64,000 nucleotides of DNA, taken from Mesostigma viride (lineage: Eukaryota > Streptophyta > Mesostigmatophyceae > Mesostigmatales > Mesostigmataceae). The notes below the pieces were generated by a model, which was not told the DNA's origin, ran no database searches, and was given only the letters and a program-made list of their open reading frames with translations. Each line of letters begins with the position of its first letter. Within the stretch, counting starts at the first letter, position 1. Location of the stretch: contig RPFO01000938.1 of assembly GCA_009746045.1 (NCBI GenBank), positions 477,742 through 541,741 on the forward strand, given 5' to 3'. The position numbers and the translations under genes were made by a program. This document shows, one piece after another, positions 23,701 to 35,359 of this stretch.

Positions 23701-24000
23701 GTTTGCTTCCACGGCGTTGGATCGCCATGCGTCCAGGCATATTCTGAGGCATATAGTTGTCTCACTTCATATACCCGTTATACACACACAGACAGGTCCC
23801 CTAGGGTACCTAGAGAGCTTAGACTAGTTGTTGTAGATAGATCTCAATTGTAGATTCTGATTGTAGATAGCTATAGACCGGTAGGACTGTTTGCACCCAT
23901 ATCCATCCACCGGGTTTAATGCTCCGTGACTCCCCAATTCGGGAGCACGAGTCTAATTAATTCATTAATTAATTAATATACCCGTTAAGTATGCCACAAA
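23615..24000 (+). repeat. Two solo LINE-A 3' ends and an element C fragment
   Basis: LINE-A hairpins at about 23638 (GACTCCCCAATGGGAGCACG) and 23925 (with TTAATTAATTAATTAA tail to about 23980). Between them, 23705–23770 repeats the element C end block GGATCGCCATGCGTCCAGGC. Confidence 0.65.
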
Positions 24001-24297
24001 TAGCCAAGGTATGCCACAAATAGCCAAACGCCCCTTAATTAAATTATTGATGTCATGAGAACTAGTTGTCTCACTTAATAAACTACTCTAATAAGCCGGC
24101 TAGAACAGAGTTAGCGATGCAGGTTCAAGACCTGCGCTCCCGGTCAGTAGATGACGCATGACCTAATGATTTTGAATAAAAAATTTGATCTGAAAAAACA
24201 AATTTGATCAATAGCTCCAGATTTCCGTGGCTTTCAAATGCGGCCAACCGCATGAATAAGATTGTCACGTGAATATTTGATATGATAATACTAATAG

Positions 24298-25320
24298 ACG
24301 ACGTTACGCAGACGACACCACCCTCTTTGAGGACACTGAGCACGTGCAGACATGGCTTGACTGCCTGGCTCTCGAGGCCCGTGCAGTGGGGCTTGAGGTC
24401 AGCAAGAAGACAGAGGCTCTGGCGGTTGGGCTCACCACCTCAGCGCCGCCCCTCTATCTCCTAGACGGCTCTCGAGTCCTGTATCGGGACCGCGTTAAGC
24501 TGCTGGGCAGCCTGCTCCCTAGCTGCGAGGTGGATGTGGACCACCGCATCTCCCTCGCCTGGCACGCTGTACGCCAGTACCGGGCCCTATGGCGCAAGCC
24601 CCTGGGCAAGATCGAGAAACAGGACCTGTTCAAGGTCCTCGTCCTTCCTGTTCTCACGTATGGCGCCGAGACGTGGACCCTCACCGCCGACCTGGCCCGC
24701 AAGCTGGACGGCGCGGTCACCAGCATGCTGCGTTCCATTTTCAGAGTAGGATATGCTGCTCATGTCCGCAATGAGGACCTGTACCAGGGCATGCCCTATA
24801 TCACCAGCACAATTAAGCAACGCCGCCTGCAGCTAGTAGGGCACCTAGCTCGCACCAACCAGGTAGACACCTCACGTGGCCCCCCGCAGGACTGCGACCA
24901 GCCCAGCCTGGCCGGCACCTCCTGACGTGGGCTGGGCCCAGTGATGTTAGACGCCGCAAGGCCCGCACCTTCAAAGAACAGCTAGTAGAGGACATGGGGG
25001 GCCTAGGCCTCTCCGTGATTTGGAAGAAGATGATGGACAAGGCCAAGTGGGCCCAGGTCATAGAGGACAACGAGCCCCCCCCAGTGGGGAAGCGCCCGCG
25101 TGTGCAATCCCGCGGGAGGCACGCTAGATAGCTCCCCCTAGGGCAGCGTGCGGCTGCCTAGATAGATGACGTAGATAGAATGTTGTTAGATAGATGTAGT
25201 ATGTAGCCAATGTAGATAGATTAGACCGGTAGGAATGTGTGCACCCATCCATCCATTCATCGGGGTTAATGCTCCGTGACTCCCCAACGGGAGCACGAGT
25301 CTAATTAATTAATTAATTAA
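24298..25320 (+). mobile_element. LINE-A, 5'-truncated copy with target-site duplication
   Basis: Encodes the end of a reverse transcriptase: YADDTTLF (catalytic YADD, about 24305), VKLLGSLL, the thumb-like LPVLTYGAETWTL (about 24645–24685), RRLQLVGHLART (about 24820–24855), then a basic C-terminus. Near 24885 a one-base loss in a C-run, compared with the copy at 42040, shifts the frame; the C-terminal part continues to a TAG at 25131. The 3' UTR ends with the hairpin CTCCCCAACGGGAG and (TTAA)n. The copy is flanked by TAATACTAATAG at 24286–24297 and 25318–25329, a 11–12 bp target-site duplication marking its 5' end. Confidence 0.88.
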
Positions 25321-25507
25321 TACTAATAGCTCTAAATTTCCAGCATCCAGCATCATAAGCTTACAATTTACATCTTTCCATCTTACCATCTCACCTACAC
25401 CGGATGAATGTTAAAAAAAAACATTAGTTTTATCACTTGTTATCTCATTTCTTGCAGCTGCCCTTCGGCAGCAAGCAGGCATCCATTCTGTGCTTGGGGA
25501 CCAGGCT

Positions 25508-28500
25508 TTATATCAGAACACCAATTTTATACTTGGCTTCCTCCAAGTAGGAGACTTGGACCACCCGGCCACCGAAATGGCGGCCATGAAGGGCAGTGGC
25601 AGCCACTGCCGCCTGTGATAGTTCGGCATATTCCACGAAAATCTGGCCCAGGGAACGAGGAGAAACAGAGGACCAGTCAACCGAGACATGGGCACATAAT
25701 GGACGGGTGAGGCAACTCTAAAATAAAGGACTGATTGAAATGATCATCCATGGCCATTGCACATTAGTCTCCTTCTATTTCTTCTATAGCTTGTCGGAAA
25801 GCGAACAGCGGACAACCCACCCACCAGCCCACCTTCCGACAACGACCAAGTCAACACTACAAGCAAAGACGTGTCACATCTATTATGGTGAGAACCAGAA
25901 CTCAAAACGTGAGAACCAAGTCTCTGTCTAACGTGAGTGCAGGGGAGGCAAAATGCGTCACAGAAAAAATTGCTGCTGTCACTCATAATGAAGCCGAAGT
26001 CTGTAAGTTATTGTTCTAATACGTAACTTATCATATCCCATTCCCGGTCCTTCCCTTTCCCACGTACCTCTGTGGTGCTACCCTGTGGTGCTCTCCACTC
26101 CTAATTCTACTCCCCCCCCCCCCCCCCCCCGCCCACCTCCTTCCTCTTCCTCCCTCACCTCACCCATGTGCTCCCGCTGCCCCCCCCCCTGCCCCTCACC
26201 TTGCCCACATGCTAGCCCTTCTCCCCCCCCACACCTTGCCCACTTGCTCGCGCTGCTTGATCACCAGCTCCCCTTCCGTCTCCCCCTCCTCTTCGTCCAC
26301 GAGTGGCCGCTTGGGCCGAGGGATGGTGATGTTGACCACCTGCCCGTGCTTACTGCACTCGTCACGCACGTCCTCCTTGATCTCCTCGTACTCGTCATCT
26401 TCCATCAGCTCTTCCGCCGTCACCTGCGCAAGCGAGGCGTATCGTCCACGAGGGGGCCTTCCACCCTATCAGTAAGAGGAAGCAAAACGACTAGACCAAA
26501 ACGAACGCTTACTTTTCCTTCCACCCCCCTAACGTGGCACGAGCACCCTACCATGATCTCCAGCACGATGGTAATCATTAATTACTGCACCAACTTGTCC
26601 CTTCCACCACCGGCATCATACCACATGGTACCAGCGCCGTACCATGTTGTCCAGCACGATATCGTTATACCCCCCTTTTCCCTCCCCCCCCTAATATGGT
26701 ACCAGCACCCTACCATGTTCTCCAGCACGATGACCCGCGACGATGCGCCCTTGGGACCTGCAGCGTCCAGCCCTGCCCCGGCCGCCCCCACGCCCGGGGA
26801 AGCGATACCGGCGCCTAGGCCGATGGCGTTGGCCCCCGTGGCAGAGGCAGCACTCGCCCCCGGCTGGCCCAGCAACCCCGTGAGGCCGCCGGTGAGGGAG
26901 GGCAGCGCGGTGGGCGTCGCGGCGGTGCCAGGTGGCGGCACGTAGTTCTTCGGCCGCCGAATGCGCAGAGTCTGCAGTGAGTTGACGGGCGAGCCAAGGC
27001 GGAAACAGAGGCACAAAGAGATGGAGATTGGGAAATCAAACGTCAGCACAATCGCAAATCACCGAGATGTTATCCGCATGACACGCAAGTACTTACTTAT
27101 TCAACGTCTAGACTAAAATGCCATACCCTGGAAAGTTCTAGCTTGCTCAGATATGACAAGCTGCCGCCCTAGACATGCCGTGGTCATAGGCGTGCCAGGA
27201 GAGGGGAGACGTGAGAACATGCCCAACAGAAAGCACATAGAGGCGCTTTCACGCTGGCCATTGACATGACATTTCATTCATTCATCCATTCATCCACCCA
27301 CCCACCCACCCACCCACCCACCCACCCACCCACCCACCCACCCACCCACCCACCCACCCACCCACCCACCCACCCACCCACCCACCCACCCACCCACCCA
27401 CCCACCCACCCACCCACCCACCCACCCACCCACCCACCCACCCACCCACCCACCCACCTACCCACCCACGCACAAACGCACAAACGCACAAACGCACAAA
27501 CGCACAAACGCACAAACGCACAAACGCACAATCGCACGCACGCACGCCAGCACGCACAAACGCCACACGCATGCCAGCACGCCAGCACACACGCACGCCA
27601 GCACGCACGCCAGCACGCACGCCAGCACGCACGCACGCACGCGCGCGCGCGCTCCCTCCCTCCCTCCCTCCCTCCCTCCCTCCCTCCCTCCCTCCCTCCC
27701 TCCCTCCCTCCCTCCCTCCCTCCCTCCCTCCCTCCCTCCCTCCCTCCCTCCCTCCCTCCCTCCCTCCCTCCCTCCCTCCCTCCCTCCCTCCCTCCCTCCC
27801 TCCCTCCCTCCCTCCCTCCCTCCCTCCCTCCCTCCCTCCCTCATTCATTCATTCATTCATTCATTCATTACTTCATTCACACGCCTTTGCAGGGAGAGTC
27901 ACACATTGACATAACAATACATGAAACTGGCAATTGACATGACATATGCCTGACATTGGCCAGGGTGCCCTACCGGGTATGCATCTCAAGCGACAAGTGC
28001 ATGACTATTTATGCAAACTTTGCCAGGCCATCACTGGTCATGGTCGGCAGGAGCACCAGGCTTCGCGAGAGCCACCCCTCTCACAGGGGTCCGCATGGGC
28101 CGAATCTAGCGAGGGGGACCTGCGGCCATGAGGCACGTACCAGTACCAGCACAACCAGGGAAAGGGCGCTCCCCATTGACACGGTGGATGCTAGTAGCCA
28201 GGACCAGGGCGCTCACTATCAACACGGCGGATGCTAGTAGCCAGGACAAGGGCGCTCACCTGCCCCCCCGACGGGCATCATCACGTCGGCGGCCTCTTCA
28301 CCCCATCAAGTTTCGTTTAAGTGGCCAGCCGGAGCGGCTGCTTAGGTTTTAGCGGGCAAGTGTTCGAAGCGCGTCATTGGTGAATTACTCGGGAACTTGG
28401 GTTTCCCCGCGAAACTCCAACCGCACGTTCAGATTTCCAAATCTCAAGTAAAGTTCGGCGCAACTTTCTGAACGGGGGCAGTTGACGAGCAGCATTCCTC

Positions 28501-31500
28501 CGGACGAATGAATTGCGTTCCATACTTGCGCAAAATTTTGAAAGGTAGCTTGCGTGCAGCCCTACTAAAATTTGCGCGGACGTTCAGATTTCCAAATCTC
28601 AAGTAAATTTCGGCGGAACTTTCTGAACGGGGGTAGTTGGCGGGCAGCGTTCCCCCAGACGAATGAAATGCGTTCCATACTAGCGCAAAATTTTGAAAGG
28701 TAGCTTGCGTGCAGCCCTACTAAAATTTGCGCGAAGTGTGGGACTGAAAATTCGTAACGGAAACTTTTTGGTAGTTGCCGTCACTTCCTCTTGTGCAAAC
28801 GTGTGGGAGTGAAAATTCGTAACGGAAACTTTTTGGTAGTTGCCGTAACTTCATTCTGCGCGAGTGTTGGGCTGAAAATTCGTAACGGAAACTTTTTGGT
28901 AGTTGCCGTCACTTCCTTTGGTTCGACTGAAAATTCGCTGAAATTCGCTGAATTCGTACCGTAGCCTAATTTTTAGTACCTCGAAGTGACGGGGCACCTA
29001 TAAATTTGCCCACAAGTACACTTGGCAGCGCGCTCACTGGGAAAAATTGTACAGCCGCTCCGGCGGGCCACTTGAACGAATTGTAATGCCTACCGCCTCA
29101 TTCCCTCGCCCCCTACCATCAATACGACCTCATGCCTCCTTCCCTATCCCCCCACTAACATGTGCACCCGGCACGTCTCACCTGGCCCCCGATGGGCAGC
29201 CCATCGAGCATCATCGCGTTGGTGGCCTCCTCGGCCGACCGGAGCTCGATGAAAGCAAAGTGCTGGTCCTGCTCAGGTGCATAAAAGGGGGGGGGGAGAA
29301 GGGGGAGACGCAGCAGGGGGGGTACAAGGGGGGCAGGGAGGTGGAGACGAGAAGATTAGCACAAGCAGGACCGCAGCTCGATGAAAGCAAAATGCTGCTC
29401 CTGGTAGGGGGGTGGAGGGTGGAGGGAAAATATACAGGGGGAGGATGAAAGGGGGGATGAGGAGACAAGGGAGGAGGGGAGGAGGAGGGAGCAGACAAGC
29501 AGGTTGGCACGTGGGGGAGTGCGTGGGTGAGCCGGTGGGCAGGTGAGTGAGCGGCTAGGCAGGTGGGTGGGGTGCATGGGTGGGCAGATGGGGTGGGGCA
29601 TGCAGAGATTGGTTGGCTGGTTGGTTGGTTGGTTGGTTGGTTGGTTGGTTAGTTGGTTGGTTGGTTGGTTGGTTGGTTGGTTGGTTGGTTGGTTGGTTGG
29701 TTGGTTGGTTGGTTGGTTGGTTGGTTGGTTGGTTGGTTGGTTGGTTGGTTGGTTGGTTGGTTGGTTGGTTGGTTGGTTGGTTGGTTGGTTGGTTGGTTGG
29801 TTGGTTGGTTGGTTGGTTGGTTGGTTGGTTGGTTGGTTGGTTGGTTGGTTGGTTGGTTGGTTGGTTGGTGGGTGGGCGGGTTGGTGGGTGGGTGGGTGGG
29901 TGGGTGGGTGGGTGGGTGGGTGGGTGGGTGGGTGGGTGGGTGGGTGGGTGGGTGGGTGGGTGGGTGGGTGGGTGGGTGGGTGGGTGGGTGGGTGGGTGGG
30001 TGGGTGGGTGGGTGGGTGGGTGGGTGGGTGGGTGGGTGGGTGGGTTGGTTGGTTGGTTGGTTGGTTGGTTGGTTGGTTGGTTGGTTGGTTGGTTGGTTGG
30101 TTGGTTGGTTGGTTGGTTGGTTGGTTGGTTGGTTGGTTGGTTGGTTGGTTGGTTGGTTGGTTGGTTGGTTGGTTGGTTGGTTGGTTGGTTGGTTGGTTGG
30201 TTGGTTGGTTGGATAGGCAGGGAGGTTGTGAAGGAAGCGTGACTGGGGTGACAAATGAAGGTCCGCTTGTAAGGGCTCGAGTACCGCTTGTAAGTGTCCG
30301 AGTACTGCTGCGAGGATACCCACGTTCCCCACACGAGCTTAGAACGTTGCAGTGTCCCCATGAGGATGTTAGCAAGGAGGCATTCGCCAAACCATAGCAA
30401 CACCATCTCCTTGCTATGGCACGAGGGCCTCTGCTCTGCACACGCATACCACAAACTCGGTCTCTTTGTTCTGGCACACACAGGCCCCTCTTTGTTCTGG
30501 CACACACAGGCCCCTCTTTGTTCTGGCACACACAGGCCCCTCTTTGTTCTGCCACACACAGGCCCCTCTTTATTCTGGCACACACAGGCCCCTCTTTGTT
30601 CTGGCACACACAGGCCCCTCTTTGTTCTGGCACACACAGGCCCTTCTTTATTCTGGCACACACAGGCCCCTCTTTGTTCTGGCACACACAGGCCCCACCC
30701 CCACCTGTGAGATCCAGGCCTTGGTCACCGGCCCCGGCCCCGTCGCGTTGGGCAGCGTCAGACCCGCGGCCGACAGCGCGCTGTTGAGGAAGGTGATGAG
30801 CGCCGCTTCGGTGATGCCTTGCGGCAGGCTGCCCACGTACAGCTCCTGGAGGGGGGGGGGGGGGAAGGGAGAGAGAGAGGGTGAGAGACCCAAAGGGGCA
30901 GAAAGGAAATCGGGGAGGAAGAATGGGGCAGAAAGGGGGAGGGGATGGGCAGAAGGGGGGTAAGCGAAAAAAGTCGGACGGGGCAAACAGGGCCAGAAAA
31001 TATCTTTCCCTTCTTGTCCAGGGCTTCGGGTTTAGGGATGGGGCGGAAAGCGAAGCATGGGAAGAGGGGGCACAGGGGACAAGGGTGGCGCGGTGTTGAA
31101 GGAGTCTGAGGGAGGGAAGGAACAAAAACGAACAGATGCAGGAGACGGGCGGGCAAGGAGGGAGACGACGAGCCTCTTGAAAGTTGACAGCGAGAGCGTA
31201 ACGTGGCTGACCAAATGGATGCGGCGCAGCATCCATGATATGGGGATGCAAAGGGGCTTGCTACCAGAAAAATGGGCTGATTCTCTCAATTATGTTCTGA
31301 AATATGAGATACGTATGCACCCGCCCTCAGCAGCTCACCCCCTATTGCCCTGCCCATCACCCCCACCTCCACCCACACGCCAACCCTGACCCTTTCCCAT
31401 TCAGGTGTCCTTGATATCTCCACCACCCGCACCAGGTGCCAAGGTACCAGGGATTTATTGAGTAGTTATTAGTCACCGATGTAGCAGGTATTGGTTAGTT

Positions 31501-34500
31501 AATTAATTGGCAAGGTAACGGGATGGCTACACAGCCTGCATGTGGGTGATACAGTGTCATGCACGAACGGTTGGCCGATGGAAACTAATCACGGCTGGGT
31601 CATGAGGAAAGCATGATGATACGCATAATGCCATTCCCCGTCACATTCATCTCAGGAACAGGGCGCCTTGCAGCCAGGCACCCCTCACACAAGCAAGAAG
31701 AGCCGGAGTACACCTAACGCTGGCATCCGCATCGATGCACCCCCCCAGGGCTCTCACCCCCCCCTGAGTAACCTCCCAACCCCGCACTGGCATCCACAGG
31801 GGGAACGTGCCCTGCTTGACGCAAGGCAGATGATCCCACCTCCCTCCGAGGGCAAAGGCAAAGTCACATCCGCAGGGCCCGTTAGCCAACTGCAAACCGC
31901 GATCAATCCGTCCTGACCACGCCCGCGAGCGTACCTCAGAGAGAGAGCAGCTACCCGGAGCTGTGGCTAGATGACAGTCATGCAATGGGGGCAAGTACCA
32001 AAGGTCAAAAGCCTAGCCAGTTGTGGGTACAACGTTCATGCTCTTCCAGGGCTGTCACCGATCACGTGTCCTTAGCTACTCGACGCATATTTATTTATTG
32101 TGTATATGTATTCATTGTGTCCTTAGCTACGCATGTTGCAAAGGAGACTAGGCGGCAGAGTGAAGCACAACAGCACCATAGCACACAACGGCAAACTTCG
32201 TGCCCCTGCCACTTATGGGCCTCATCCTTTGCCGGCAGATGAACCTGAAGGCTTGGACTCATGCATGTAAATTACTATCCCCCTGCTTGATTCCCATCGA
32301 ACCGCGTGCCTACACAACACACACAACACACTTTTGTGGCCACTGGCCTGCTGGCTGGGCCAGCGGCACTATTCCAGCCACACATCGAAATAAGCAAAGG
32401 CCCCAGGAAACTTCCACCAGCCTGCATGCACGAGCTGTCAAGCGCACCCTGGGGGTGTCAAATCCCTCTCACTCACATGTGACCATGGCCGTGGCCTGAC
32501 GGGGGCAAGGATACTTTAGCCGGCCGCGTATTGTATCCATATTTCCCAACTACGGTGCAGGTAAAAGACACGTAAACATGACCATGAGACAGCCACGAGT
32601 AGCACCAATCCAGCAAACCAGCCCCCCCCCCCCCCCCCCCCCCCACCCACCCCACACAGCCACCACCACCACACACACACAATTCTTAAGCCCCCCATGA
32701 ACATGAGATCCAGTGTCCCATAGACCATTATATATCCCCGTGTCAAAAGTGGGGAAAGGTCAAAGAGCAGTAAGCACGTAGGCGCACAGGCAAGGGATCA
32801 AAGCACATGGCACAAGGCACAGAGCACGCAGCACAGGGCACAAGGCACAGGGCGCCCGGGGGGCAACAAGGCAGGGCACGCATCACACAGCACAAGTCCA
32901 ACGCACAGGGCAGCAGCAGCAGCAGCCAAAGGTGATGGGTCATGGCAACCCAGGGTGGAGCCTAAAATATCACAAGTCAAATAGCTTTCGAACGGAACCC
33001 GGGCGCCCATGGACGACATCAATCCCAGATCCAAGCCGTTCGACTGCATATTTGCCAGCGAAATCTACCTACGATGAAAGAATGATATGAGACAAGGAGG
33101 GGGGCTGGCATGACAAAGACTGGACGAATGCACCTAAGGAGCCTTTGCTGGGACTTTGAGAGCTCTACCCCCACGAGCCCCCTCGCTTACCCTCCCTATA
33201 CCAATCTTAGCCAGCCCTGCCAGCCCTCCACCCCATCGTAATAAGCGGCCAGCGCTCACACAGCTACTAGGTGAGCACCCTCGCATTGCCGCTATATGTA
33301 ACATCACCACTATACATATCACCGTTACATATCTCGCCGCAATACAGCGCCGCCGCTATAAATATCATCGCCGCAATACATGGGCGTTGGCATCCCGCAG
33401 GGCATCCTCTTTCAGGCCCCATCAAAGGTATGTCGGATGCCGTGTATGATCCAGCGAAGGACATGGGTACGCACAACCCATCATGGTCACCCTGCGTATA
33501 TGGCCTGTGTATATGGCCTGTGTATATGGCCTGTGTAAATGGCCTGTGTATATGGCCTGTGTATATGGCCTGTGTATGTGGCCTGTGTATCTGGCACCCC
33601 AAGCCTAGTGCCGCCATGCGGGCGCAACACACACATCGCCATGTGGGGGGCATACCACCATCCAAAAGCAGCATCAAAGCCACTATCCGAATACCCGTCC
33701 AAACAGGCATTCAAATGTACTAACGGTACTTCAAATATAAACCTACACGTAACACTATACATATTATGATCCCATCGTGTAGAAACAGCCCTACCTTGTG
33801 CGTCTTGTTCACAGTCGCACTCGCCGCCGAGAGCGCCTGCAGGTGCGAGATGAGGGCCAAGTTGGGCTGACCCGGGAGCACAGGAAGGGCAGGGCTCTGG
33901 CTCGCAATGCCGCCCAGCAGTGACGACATGCCCGCGGCCGCCGCGGAGGCTCCCGCGAGTCCTGGGAAAGGGGACATCCCCGGAATCCCTGGGAGCAGCC
34001 CTGAGAGTCCCGTCGCCGAGGGGAGGCCAAAGGGTGACGCTGCTGGCATTAGCGGGTTGAAGCCAGCCAGGCCCGTGGCTGAGGGCAGTGTGGGGGTGAT
34101 CGTGGGAAAAGTTGGCGTGGGGGTCGACGCTGTTGGCAGGCGCGCCGAGATGGCCGCCGCGGCAGCAATGGCCGCCTGAATGGGGTCCGTTTTGGGAGGC
34201 GCCGGCGCGGGCGCGCTGGCAGGCGCTGGCGCCGTGGCCGCTGGTTTCTCCGCGGGCCTGTCCTCCTTTCTACCCTTGTCTGGCGACCTCCTGCGCTCTC
34301 GGCTCCTGCTCCGGCTCCGACTGCGGCTGCGGCTGCGGCTCCGTCGTCGGCTTCGTCGACTGTCGTCCCTGTCTCGACCTCGCCTATCCCTGTCTCCGTC
34401 CCTATCTCTGTCCCTATCTCTGTCCCTATCCCTATCCCTATCCCTATCCCTGTCTCTCTCCCTATCTCTGTCGCGGTCCCGGTCCCGGTCCCGGTCCCGG

Positions 34501-34565
34501 TCCCTTTCTCTATCTCTGTCCCTATCTCTGTCCCGGTCATCATCTCTTCTACGATCGGAACCCAT
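25508..34565 (-). CDS. U2AF2: U2AF65-like splicing factor lacking RRM2
   Basis: The U2AF large subunit binds the polypyrimidine tract at 3' splice sites and recruits U2 snRNP. Six exons, all phase 0: 34565–33795, 30845–30705, 29268–29182, 26971–26714, 26423–26235, 25642–25508, giving 526 residues. Order: N-terminal Arg/Asp and Arg/Ser repeats (residues ~5–95), Ala/Pro/Gly-rich linker, RRM1 (RNP2 LYVGSL ~259; RNP1 HFAFIELR ~307), last RRM1 strand LRIRRPKNY (~335), a Gly/Ala linker, then the UHM (VIVLENM ~413, [31 protein letters not shown] with the R-x-F motif). Canonical U2AF65 has a second RRM between the RRPxxY strand and the UHM; here one exon holds both ends with only ~70 low-complexity residues between. 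No Trp is seen in exon 1, so the usual U2AF35-binding tryptophan is not evident. Confidence 0.88.
27293..27868. repeat. Compound microsatellite (CACC)n–(CGCACAAA)n–(CTCC)n–(ATTC)n
   Basis: Blocks in order: (CACC)n at 27293–27458, an 8-mer CGCACAAA array to about 27530, irregular ACGCACGCCAGC units to about 27645, (CTCC)n at 27650–27841 and (ATTC)n to 27868. It lies in the U2AF65-like intron between exons 29268–29182 and 26971–26714. Confidence 0.95.
28400..28950. repeat. Short tandem duplications in U2AF65-like intron
   Basis: Two ~155-bp copies beginning GTTCAGATTTCCAAATCTCA (about 28425 and 28581), followed by three ~65-bp copies of TGAAAATTCGTAACGGAAAC plus TTTTTGGTAGTTGCCGT (about 28745–28915). 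No coding signal. Confidence 0.85.
29356..29400 (-). pseudogene. Duplicated RRM1 exon fragment (possible poison exon)
   Basis: Just upstream (in gene orientation) of exon 29268–29182 lies a second copy of that exon's start. It follows a strong polypyrimidine tract and CAG acceptor and encodes [11 protein letters not shown], against [11 protein letters not shown] in the real exon. It then runs Cys-Leu-Cys and a TAA stop at 29358–29356. The phase matches the preceding exon, so inclusion would truncate the protein inside RRM1. Confidence 0.7.
29605..30211. repeat. Symmetric (GGTT)n–(GGTG)n–(GGTT)n microsatellite
   Basis: (GGTT)n at 29605–29866, (GGTG)n at 29867–30044, and (GGTT)n again to 30211. 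Nearly perfect. It lies in the intron between the two RRM1 exons of the U2AF65-like gene; on the transcribed strand it reads (AACC)/(CACC)/(AACC). Confidence 0.97.
30460..30697. repeat. 26-bp tandem repeat, about nine copies, next to an exon
   Basis: Unit GGCACACACAGGCCCCTCTT plus TGTTCT. The array ends within 10 bases of the 5' splice site at 30705, so in the transcript it forms the first ~240 bases of the intron. Confidence 0.93.
33494..33598. repeat. 13-bp tandem repeat in first U2AF65-like intron
   Basis: Unit GTATATGGCCTGT, about eight copies with minor variation. Confidence 0.9.
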
Positions 34566-35359
34566 TTTTTTGTATTCAAAGAAAGGTCAAGCTAAGTGCG
34601 AAATGCCCAGACGGGAGGGCGGTCGGTCCTGTGCAAGGTAGGCAGCTTGATACTAAAACTTCCCGCAAATGCTGGGCAGTGTGCTACTACACGCTTTTGG
34701 TATCCCCGTTTCAGCCGCGCGGATAGTGCTTTGTCAAATCGGAAATACCTGCCTCCCTCACGAACGCAAAACTACGTCACTGCAGCGCTGTCTGCGTCAA
34801 AGCTTCGTGCTACCGGCAACAACGCAACTATTCACCTACGCAGCTGCGCTGTGGACGAGATTTCCCCGCGTTGGAAACCTGAAAAGCCGTGCTACTTTAT
34901 AGAGTTACCACGGTGCAGCCATAGCCGAGAAATTGGGCGCCAAATCTTCTTGTGCACCCTAGGGACCTCCATGCGGTTTCCGCTCCTGGCAGCGTGGAAC
35001 TACAGTACAGTACGAGACCTACAGTGAGTACCAATAATAGTAATTACAGTAGTAGGCACCAATGCTGGCAGCGATGATAAGTATTTTAATGCTGCTTTCG
35101 ACACAATTATGACGGCCGAGGGCCGACCAGGCAAAGTTGTGAGGGACGCGCGCGTGCAACAGACGTAATGCGGAATGCCGCAATTTGCCGTGCCACGGTG
35201 CATGCCAGTAATTCCCCCACGTTGGGACCAAACTGCTTGGGGCGGCAGTGCGCTAATTGCCCACAGCAGAGCCGCCGGTCACCAGCATTGCTGCTCACCC
35301 GGGAAATCCGGACTTGTGCGTTGCATCAAACCTGCCTGGGTAATAGTTAGCCGCACGTT
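34566..35359. promoter_or_regulatory. Shared intergenic space between divergent genes
   Basis: The U2AF65-like start codon (34565, minus) and the exonuclease start codon (35360, plus) face away from each other across 794 bp, so both promoters must lie here. I see no clear TATA box or other named motif. Confidence 0.5.

Noticed and set aside
24090-24150. Possible tRNA (CAGGTTCAAGACCTG looks like a T arm)
   Set aside because: No matching acceptor stem, D arm or anticodon arm upstream; only the B-box-like piece is present.
27266-27937. Thr/His/Pro and Ser/Leu/Pro repeat frames
   Set aside because: Microsatellite translation within a U2AF65-like intron.
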